From the NCBI RefSeq assembly GCF_904849725.1, contig NC_058521.1:562980176-563044175 (forward strand): a DNA stretch of 64,000 nucleotides, written 5' to 3'. The notes under the pieces are model-generated. The model ran no database searches, was not told where the DNA came from, and was given only the letters and a program-made list of their open reading frames with translations. Positions 56,763 to 64,000 of this stretch are shown here, in pieces. Position numbers and translations under genes: made by a program. Numbering within the stretch: position 1 is the stretch's first letter; every line of letters begins with the position of its first letter. The DNA comes from Hordeum vulgare subsp. vulgare (Eukaryota; Streptophyta; Magnoliopsida; Poales; Poaceae).

Positions 56763-58160
56763 CTATTTGGGGCCCAGACACGTCCCAATGGTGAACTGCT
56801 TGGATGAATCGCCAGGAACGAAATCGATTGTCTTAGTGTCATCCGTCGGCTTGAACTTGAGGGGCGACTCAGCATCTGTAGCCGGCTTCTTTAGGTGTGA
56901 CATGTCCGCCGGGTCAACATTGGCCCGATGGTGTTTGAGTTCCTCTGCAGCGCAGGCGACTTCCGCATAAGTCGCGTCCCCTTCTTCACATTCCTTTGCA
57001 ATCCTTCTATCTCCATCAACCGTGATGGGTCCTTTGGGACCACGCATTTTGAGCTTGAGGTAAACATAACACGGGTGAGCCATGAAGCGGGCGTAAGCCG
57101 GCCGCCCAAATAACGCATGGTAGGGGCTTTTCAATTTGACCACCTCGAAAATCAGTGACTCCGACCTGTAATTCTGCGCAGTACCAAACGCCACTGTGAG
57201 TCTGACTCGGCCTATGGGGTAGGCCGACTTGCCCGGGACGATTCCGTGGAAGACCGTGGTTGAAGGCATCAGGTCCTTTTCCAATAGGTTCATCCTTTGG
57301 AAAGTGTCAAAATATAAGATATTAATGTTGCTGCCACCATCCATTAGCACTTTGGACACGGTGTAACCCCCAACTTGGGGAGCCACGACCAACGCTAAAT
57401 CGCCTGGGTTGTCAACTCTTGGCGGGTGATCCTCCCTGCTCCATGTTATGGTCTGCTCAGACCAATGGAGGTATCTGGGAAGCGCCGGTTCAGACACACT
57501 GTACGCCCGGTGACTCACCTTCTTATCGCGCCTGCAAGCATTGGTGGTGAAAACATGATACTGCCCATTACTTAACTGTTTGGGGTTGCTGCGGAAACCC
57601 CTGTTATCATCCTGACCCTGCGGAGCCCCCTGTGGGGGTGGCTGTTGAAAGGCTCCTAGCGGGTTATACCGCCGCTGGTGGTGCACCGGGAATTGGCCGC
57701 CGCCTAGCTGTGGACCTCCCTGAGCCCCCTGTTCAGGAAAGCTGCCGAAGGGGTTCTGTCGTTGGTTGGGTGCGGCGAACTGCTCCTGGCGCTGGTCCGG
57801 GTCATCGTTTTGACTTTTCTTGATCGCCTCCGCCCGAAATTCTCGCATTATGAAGCACTTCTCCCAGGAGTGAGTCGCCGGACCGTCTGCCGTGGCATGG
57901 TGTGGGCAAGGGCCTTTGAGTAGCTCTTCATAGTTACGCGGCCTCTTCCCGCTAAACCCCCTGTTTTTTTTCTGGCGTTGGTTGCCATTGTTGGTGTTGG
58001 TATTGGCGACTAAGTCCGAGGGCTCCTCTTGCGGTCTTCGCTTGCTATTGGCCCCTTGATTGTGGCGGTTGCGTCCCTGGAACCGGGTATGGTTTTTGGA
58101 TGACTCGCCCTTTTTTGGGCGAATTAGCCTTACCGTCCTCACCAGGATCTTTGGTGTCAT
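56763..58160 (-). CDS. gag C-terminal and protease region of element G
   Basis: 465 codons. A zinc-knuckle-like CX2HX8HX4C at residues 85-102 (CPHH...HSWEKC), a Pro/Gln-rich linker, then the protease active site VLMDGGSNINILY (D274), characteristic of Tat-lineage elements. It overlaps the gag frame at 58045-58160; a length change in the A-run at ~58111-58116 most likely caused the frameshift. It ends at TAG 56763. Confidence 0.78.
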   Translation of the reverse strand: MTPKILVRTVRLIRPKKGESSKNHTRFQGRNRHNQGANSKRRPQEEPSDLVANTNTNNGNQRQKKNRGFSGKRPRNYEELLKGPCPHHATADGPATHSWEKCFIMREFRAEAIKKSQNDDPDQRQEQFAAPNQRQNPFGSFPEQGAQGGPQLGGGQFPVHHQRRYNPLGAFQQPPPQGAPQGQDDNRGFRSNPKQLSNGQYHVFTTNACRRDKKVSHRAYSVSEPALPRYLHWSEQTITWSREDHPPRVDNPGDLALVVAPQVGGYTVSKVLMDGGSNINILYFDTFQRMNLLEKDLMPSTTVFHGIVPGKSAYPIGRVRLTVAFGTAQNYRSESLIFEVVKLKSPYHALFGRPAYARFMAHPCYVYLKLKMRGPKGPITVDGDRRIAKECEEGDATYAEVACAAEELKHHRANVDPADMSHLKKPATDAESPLKFKPTDDTKTIDFVPGDSSKQFTIGTCLGPK

Positions 58161-59946
58161 CTGCCTCAGCGTACCTAGTGAGGGTGTCCATCAGCTCTCC
58201 CATGTCTTGGACATTTCGCTTGAGTCGCCCCAATTTTTGCACCAAGGGTTCGTAATGGCAATTCTGCTCGAGGATCAGCACAACTTGAGCCGCTGTAATA
58301 CCATCTAACGAATGGATAATTTCCGCAACCCGCCGTGACCAATGGTGAGCCGACTCATCCGGGCGCTGAACACAGTGTTGTAGATCGACGATCATCATCG
58401 GACGTTTGCAAGTTCCTCGGAAGTTTTTGATGAAACGCTCTTTTAACTCGGCCCAGGTTTGGATGGAGTTGGGAGGTAAGTTTTTCAACCAAGTACGTGC
58501 TAACCCCTCGAGCATCATCGTGAAGTATCTAGCGCAAACTGCCTCATTTACGTCGAGCATGTCCATGGCGATTTTATAACTCCCGATCCACGATGCCGGG
58601 TCAAGGTCCGGGGTGTAATTAGGCACCTTTCTTGGTCCCTTAAAATCTTTGGGCATCCTTTCGTTACGAAGGGCGAGGGCCAAGCATGGCACCCCAACTC
58701 GCCCTCCGCCCCCGACGAGGGGGGCCGGGGTGTCTTGGGTGTTCGGGAGATCCCGGCCCGACGGGTTCTGATCAGGCGGGTTGTCCTGTGGGACGTGTCG
58801 CGTCCTGCTGTTTACGGCGGGCTGGTCCTCTGGACGGCTCCTGGTGTAGCTTGCCTGGGGAGTGGAATGCAACCTCTCGAGGCTGTGTGAGAACTTGGCG
58901 TTTTGAACCACCGCCGTCTTCAACATCTCGATGGTGTTCCTTGCTTCTATCTCGGCAGGAGTGTTGCCGTGAATCGGGAGAGATTCCAGATGGCGAGTTG
59001 CGGCAAGGACGTTGTCCACCGGGTTGGGAAAGTGGCCTTGAGGCGTCCGGAATCGGGGAATGCGATCCTCAGCCGGCTAGCCCGGCGGGTTAGGCGGGCG
59101 ACCCGGCCCTCCCCCCGGGGCGGCTCCCGCCCCAGGGGTTCGTGGAGTGTCGAACAGGCGGGTCGGGTTGAGATCATAGGGCAGGCGACCCTGGTGTCTC
59201 CATTGATGGACGGCGTCAGATGCGCGCTGTTGTCTTTCGAGCCGCGAGTTGTCAGTGTTTAAACGCATCCTTTCGGCCGCAATTTGAGCTTGCCGAGTCT
59301 CGATCCTAGCAGACTCCACCTCGGCATCCCGATGAGCCTTTGCTACTGCCTCTCTGAGTTTCGCCAGCTCCACGTTTATCTCCTCCTGGTTTTCTGGTGT
59401 AAGGGGAGTCACCATCAGTCTTGTGATTTCTGTCACTAAATCCACCAGGACTGCGGCCGGGCTTCTGGACGTCTCGCCGGCTCCATCGCCTCTGGTGGGG
59501 TTTTGTGTGGGCTGAGTCGCCCCCGCCATGTAAATGGCGATCTGGCGGCAGGTTCGGTCAAGGACTTCGGGGTCCATGGCCAGCGACAAGCCCCCAAGAC
59601 AATCCCCATGTAGAGACCGGATTGAATCTGAATTGCCCATGGATGATTCGTCATCAGAGTTGACCGGTGTAGTTTCCTGAGTCGCCGAGCGCTCTGGCTC
59701 CTCCGATCCCTGCGTGAACCCCACCAAGACCGGGCGAGTTAGATTTGGCGTTATTACTGGGCGGACGTACCTGACCGGCTCGACGATGTCGGTGGAGATG
59801 TCCGGCTCAGGCACAGATGATCCGATCATGCCGATGAAGATGTTGATCTTGCCGAAGGGGACCCTGTAACCAGATTCAATCGAATCTGCTTCGGGCCCCC
59901 ATCGCTGGTTATCGATGTAGGTTTTCCCGCGGCGGCTCCGGGTCAT
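58045..59946 (-). pseudogene. gag of element G with one nonsense codon
   Basis: Starts at ATG 59946 (MTRSRRGKTYIDNQRW); the open frame upstream runs into the primer site and is not coding. A TAG at 59077-59079 interrupts it; the frame continues into the gag core (WIGSYKIAMDMLDVNEAVCARYFTMMLEG in part, WAELKERFIKNFRGTCKRP). The N-terminal part has a likely coiled coil (EEINVELAKLREAVAKAHRD). Particle-forming protein of a gypsy element. Confidence 0.75.
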
Positions 59947-60013
59947 GAGCCCCGTCGCGTAACTCCCAAACCCTAGTAGGGCTCCCTTTGAGAACTCAAC
60001 TCCGCCGTGCGCA

Positions 60014-60033
60014 GGCCCCACGGTGGGCGCCAA
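60014..60033 (-). other. Primer-binding site of element G
   Basis: On the minus strand it reads TTGGCGCCCACCGTGGGGCC, next to the LTR. This type of site is common in Tat-lineage gypsy elements; I do not assign the tRNA. Confidence 0.7.
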
Positions 60034-60034
60034 C

Positions 60035-60524
60035 TATCGTGGTTTTGTCACGGCAGATGTCCTCGTGAAAGGACTTAGTACTGGAGCCATCGCACCTTGG
60101 CGGCAACTCAAAGGGTTTAAGCGGGAGAGACACGGCGATTTACCCAGGTTCGGCCCTCGTGAGGAGGTAAAGGCCTACGTCCTGCTTTGGTTTGTATTGA
60201 TGTGGTTTCGATTACAAGGAAGGCGTAACTCGCCAGACCTAGCACTCGATGATTTCTAACCTCCCCCTCTCCTTCCCTAGGGCTCGCCTTTATATACAGG
60301 TCGAACCCTTAGGGTTTACAAGGATACTTTCCTTTCTACAAATCGTGACCCCTGTGGTCTCTAAGTCGCCGCCCTTGAGAGCTTGGAGACTTTCCAGAAA
60401 TCATAAACCGTCATAGGACCTTCGTGCTGATAAAGCTAAGGCCCAAATCATTGTTTAGGTGAATCGCCTGATTTGGTGACCCGGCCCAACTAGGGCGGGT
60501 TATTAACAGGTAATATCCCCAACA
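60035..60524 (-). repeat. 5' LTR of element G
   Basis: 490 bp, outer end AATATCCCCAACA followed by TSD GAGGG. The inner terminus is mutated (TATCGTGG). A minus-strand TATA box (TATATAAAGG) lies near 60293. Confidence 0.88.
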
Positions 60525-61330
60525 GAGGGGGAAATCATCACCAACACTCCTCTCATCGAAGGGGACTCATCACCATCAACATCTTCATCAGCACCATCTC
60601 ATCTCCAAACCCTAGTTCATCTCTTGTAACCAATCTCCGTCTCTCGACTCCGGTTGGTACTTGTAAGGTTGTTAGTAGTGTTAATTACTCTTTGTAGTTG
60701 ATGCTAGTTGGATTACTCGGTGGAAGATCATATGTTCAGATCTCTAATTCTATTCAATACCTCTTTGGTCATGAACATAATTATGCTTTATGAGTAGTCA
60801 CTTTTGTAACTGAGGACATGGGATAAGTCTTGCTATAAGTAGTCATGTGAATTTGGTATTCGTTCGATATTTTGATGCGTTGTATGTTGTCTTTCCTCTA
60901 GTGGTGTTATGTGAACGTCGACTACATAACACTTCACCATTATTTCGGCCTAGAGGAAGGCATTGGGAAGTAATAAGTATATGATGGGTTGCTAGAGTGA
61001 CACAAGCTTCAACCCTAGTTTATGCGTTGCTTCGTAAGGGGCTGATTTGGATCCACTAGTTTAATGCTATGGTTAGACTTTGTCTTAAATCTTCTTCCGT
61101 AGTTGTGGATGCTTGCAAGAGGGGTTAATCATAAGTGGGATGTTTGTCCAAGTAAGGGCAGCACCCAAGCACCGGTCCACCCACATATCAAACTATCAAA
61201 GTAGTGAACGCGAATCATATGAACATGATGAAAACTAGCTTGACAGAAATTCCCATGTGTCCTCGGGAGCGCTTTACCTCCTATAAAAGTTTGTCCTGGC
61301 TTGTCCCTTGCAACAAAAGGGATTGGGCCA

Positions 61331-62838
61331 TGCTACCTCTTGAGATTGCGTTGGTTCTTCCCTTGAAGAGGAAAGGGTGATGCATCACAGTAGCAGTAAG
61401 TATTTCCCTCAGTTTTGAGAACCAAGGTATCAATAAAGTAGGAGAATCAAGCCAAGTGTCCAGAGTACCTGCGCAAACACAAACGAGCTTGCACCCAACG
61501 CTATAAACGGGTTGTCAATCCTTTCAAGATTGATTGCAAAGTGAGATCTGAAGGTGGAAAGTGCAACGAAGTAAAAGTGTAAGGCTGAAAATATGGTGTG
61601 AAGTAGACCCGGGGGCCATAGTGTTCACTAGAGGCTTCTCTAAAAATAGCAAATATTATGGTGGGTGAACAAATTACTGTCAGCAATTGATAGAACCGCG
61701 CAAAGTCATGATGATATCTAAGGCAATGATCATACATATAGGCATCACGTCCGAGACAAGTAGACCGATACTTTCTGCATCTACTACTATTACTCCACAC
61801 ATCGACCGCTATCGAGCATGCATCTAGTGTATTGAGTTCATGACGAATAGAGTAACGCCTTAAGCAAGATCACATGATGTAGAGGGATAAACTCAAACTA
61901 ATGATGTAAACCCCATCTTTTTACCCTTGATGGCAACAACACGATGCGTGCCTCACTACCCCTTTTGTCACTGGGTGAGGTCACCGCACGGTATGAACCC
62001 AAAACCAAGCACTTCTCCTATTGCAAGAATCATAGATCAAGTTGGCCAAACAAAACCCACAACTTGAAGATAATTACAAGGATATGAAATCCTGCATATA
62101 AGAGATCAGAAGAAACTCAAATAAGATTCATTGATAATCTGATCATAAATCCACAATTCATCGGATCTCGACAAACACACCGCAAAGAAGATTACATCAG
62201 ATAGATCTCCATGAAGATCATGGAGAACTTTGTATTAAAGATCCAAGAGAGAGAAGAATCCATCTAGCTACTAGCTATGGACCCGAAGGTCTATGGTGAA
62301 CTACTCACGCATCATCGGAGAGGCAATGGTGTTGATGAAGAAGCCCTCCGTATCCGAATCCCCCCTCCGACAGGGCACCAGAACCTGCCCCAGATGGGAT
62401 CTTGTGGAGACAGAAGCTTGCCGGCGGCGGAAAAGTATTTTCGTGAATCTCTCGCGTAGTTTTGGATTTATTCGGGAATTTATAGGCGGAAGAGGTAGGG
62501 CAGACGAGCCACAAGGGGCCCACAAGCGTGCTAGGCGCCCCCCTGGCCGCGCCTAGGGGGCTTGTGGCCTCCCCGGGTAGCCTCTCCCTTGGTTATCACG
62601 TCCCCTGCGTATCTTCTGTTCTAGAAAAAATCTTTTCGGAAGTTTTATTCCGTTTGGACTCCGTTTAATATTCTCCTCTGAAAAGGGTCAAAAACACGGA
62701 AAAAACAGGAACTGGCACTTGGCACTGAGTTAATTAGTTAGTCCCAAAAAAGATATAAAAGGCATACAAAACATCCAAAGTTTGACAAGATAATAGCATG
62801 GAACCATCAAAAATTATAGATACGTTGGAGACGTATCA
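61331..62838 (-). repeat. 3' LTR of element H
   Basis: 1508 bp, homologous and inverted to the LTRs of element B (for example CCATGAAGATCATGGAG-type leader near 62215 against 10355). It carries the terminal inverted repeat GATACGT/ACGTATC at 62819-62837. Confidence 0.85.
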
Positions 62839-64000
62839 AGCATACCCAGGCTTAACTCCTGCTCGTCCTTGAGTAGGGAAGTTATAAAGACTGAATTTTT
62901 TATGTGGAATGCTACCTAGCATAGTTGTCCTTTGTAACTTCTTTCAAGTGACATGAATGTTCAGATCCGTAAGATTCAAAACAATAGTTTGCTATTGACA
63001 TGAAAACAATAATACTTCAAGCAAACTAGCAAGGTAATCATGAACTTTCAAAATAACAAGGCCAAAGAAAGTTATCCCTACAAAATCATATAGTCTGGCT
63101 ATGCCCCATCATCCCCACACAACTAATTTAAATCATGCACAGCCCCGGTATTGGCCAAGTAATTGTTTCCGCACTCTTAATTTCTCAAACCTTTTTCAAC
63201 TCTCACACAATACATGAGCGTGAGCCATGGACATAGCACTGTAGGTGGAATAGAGTGTGGTGGAGGTTGTGAGTCAAAAAGGAGGAGATGGTCACATCGA
63301 CTCGGCGTATCAAAGGGCTATGGAGATGCCCATTAATATATATGAATGTGAATGAGTATGGATTGCCATACAACGGATGCACTAAATCTATAAGTATGTG
63401 AAAGCTCAAAAAGGAGAACTAGTGGGTGTGCATCCAACTTGCTTGCTCACGAAGACCTAGGGCAATTTTGAGGAAGCCCATCATTGGAATATACAAGCCA
63501 AGTTATATAATGAAGATTCCCACTAGCATATGGTGGTGAAAAAACGAGATGCTCTCAATCATGAAGAACATGGTGCTATTATGAAGCACAAGTGTGGAAA
63601 GAAATAGTAGCATTATCCCTTCTCTCTTTTTCTCTCTTTCTTTTTGTTTGGGCTCTTTGGCCTCTTTCCATAGCTCCCTTTTTTGTGTGGGCATCTTTGG
63701 CCTCTCTTTTTTATTTCCTCACATGGGACAATGCTCTAATAATGATGATAATTACACTTTAATCTACTCAAAGCTTAATGCTAGAACAATGATGACTCTA
63801 TAGGAAATGCCTCCGGTAGTGTACCGGGATGTGCAACGATCTAGCTTCGCGTTTGACGTTGAAACATCTCGCTAGCTATCTTACGATCATGCAATGGCAA
63901 TATGAGAGTGACGACACAAGTCATGAGACGGAACTGTGGGAGTTGCATGGCAATATATCTCGGAATGGCTATGAAAATGCCATAGTAGGTAGGTATGGTG
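62839..64000 (-). other. Internal region of element H, non-coding
   Basis: About 1.16 kb with no domain; corresponds to the right internal part of element B. Pyrimidine/purine-rich stretches near 63610-63720 have counterparts near 26440-26520. Confidence 0.65.

Larger units (their letters stand above)
54600..60524 (-). mobile_element. Element G: Tat-like gypsy retrotransposon lacking integrase
   Basis: LTRs 54600-55090 (491 bp) and 60035-60524 (490 bp). Perfect TSD GAGGG at 54595-54599 and 60525-60529. On the minus strand LTR ends are TGTTGGG...; the inner end of the right LTR is TATCGTGG instead of TGTCGTGG. By eye I count about 15 differences between the LTRs (~3%). Internal 4.9 kb: gag, DGGS-type protease, RT with YADD, RNase H, then an abrupt end with no integrase. 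Protease and RT motifs fit the Tat lineage. Stops in gag and pol make it inactive. Confidence 0.87.
54091..61330 (+). mobile_element. Element F: WHAM-like LTR in plus orientation, split by elements G and H
   Basis: Parts 54091-54599 and 60525-61330. It starts TCATACGTCCATTTTGCATC (usual TGATACG, so the terminal G is mutated) and runs to AAAGGGATTGGGCCA, where element H is inserted. It is the reverse complement of the LTR of element A (compare 8240-9563). The rest of the LTR, and whether an internal domain follows, lies beyond the window. Confidence 0.82.
61331..64000 (-). mobile_element. Element H: Sabrina-like non-autonomous retrotransposon, cut by window end
   Basis: 3' LTR 61331-62838 (TGCTACCTCTTGAG to GGAGACGTATCA), then a purine tract (GTTAAGCCTGGGTATGCT on the minus strand) and internal sequence to the end of the window. 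The internal part is the inverted homologue of 26140-27298 in element B. It is inserted in the LTR of element F; the five bases before it are GGCCA, but the matching right flank is outside. No coding domain is visible in the part shown. Confidence 0.83.

Noticed and set aside
58686..59262. Plus-strand open frames rich in Arg and Gly
   Set aside because: Shadows of the G gag frame in GC-rich sequence; composition only, no motif.

Overview
The window is intergenic DNA from a large grass genome, most likely a Triticeae species (wheat, Aegilops, barley or rye group). I see no host gene, tRNA, rRNA or CRISPR array. Almost every base belongs to LTR retrotransposons inserted into one another. The Triticeae call rests on LTRs I recognise as the Angela/BARE/WIS copia group and on Athila-lineage gypsy LTRs of the kind usually called WHAM or Sabrina. 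Family names are from memory and tentative; the structures are read directly from the sequence.

The scaffold is an old plus-strand gypsy-like element (C) with LTRs of about 4.0 kb. LTR I survives at 9564-9744 and 28594-30400. The tRNA-Met-type primer site is at 30406, a non-coding internal domain covers 30401-33414, the polypurine tract is at 33401, and LTR II survives at 33415-35629, 44168-44559 and 52787-54090. The two LTRs act as empty-site controls for each other, so most later insertions can be placed to the base with 5-bp target duplications.

Insertions into C: (A) <1-9563, minus, a WHAM-like gypsy element with gag, protease, RT-RNase H and integrase broken by one stop and two frameshifts. 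(B) 9745-28588, plus, a Sabrina-like element without pol, TSD GTCGG. (D) 35630-44162, minus, an internally deleted Angela-type element, TSD TCTTC. (E) 44560-52781, minus, an Athila-type element with gag, protease and an ATHILA-like ORF but no RT or integrase, TSD ATATG. (F) 54091 onward, plus, a WHAM-like LTR.

Second-level insertions: B holds a minus solo Angela LTR (13850-26139, TSD CAAAA). That solo LTR holds a full plus Angela (14335-24787), which holds another minus solo LTR (18395-20202, TSD AAGGC), giving five layers. D holds a 3-kb solo-LTR-like repeat (40354-43339, TSD CATGA) with a GGTACTACCGC minisatellite. E holds a truncated WHAM-like copy (44959-47381). F is split by a Tat-like gypsy element G (54600-60524, minus, TSD GAGGG) that lacks integrase, then cut by a minus Sabrina-like element H (61331 to beyond 64000).

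All coding capacity is retroelement polyprotein, and every pol set is broken or incomplete, so no element here looks autonomous. I found no convincing new biological system. The points most worth checking are the reconstructed 4-kb-LTR element C, the repeated polypurine-like motif in B, the minisatellite-bearing solo LTR, the conserved inverted repeat at several LTR ends, and the deletion chimera in E.
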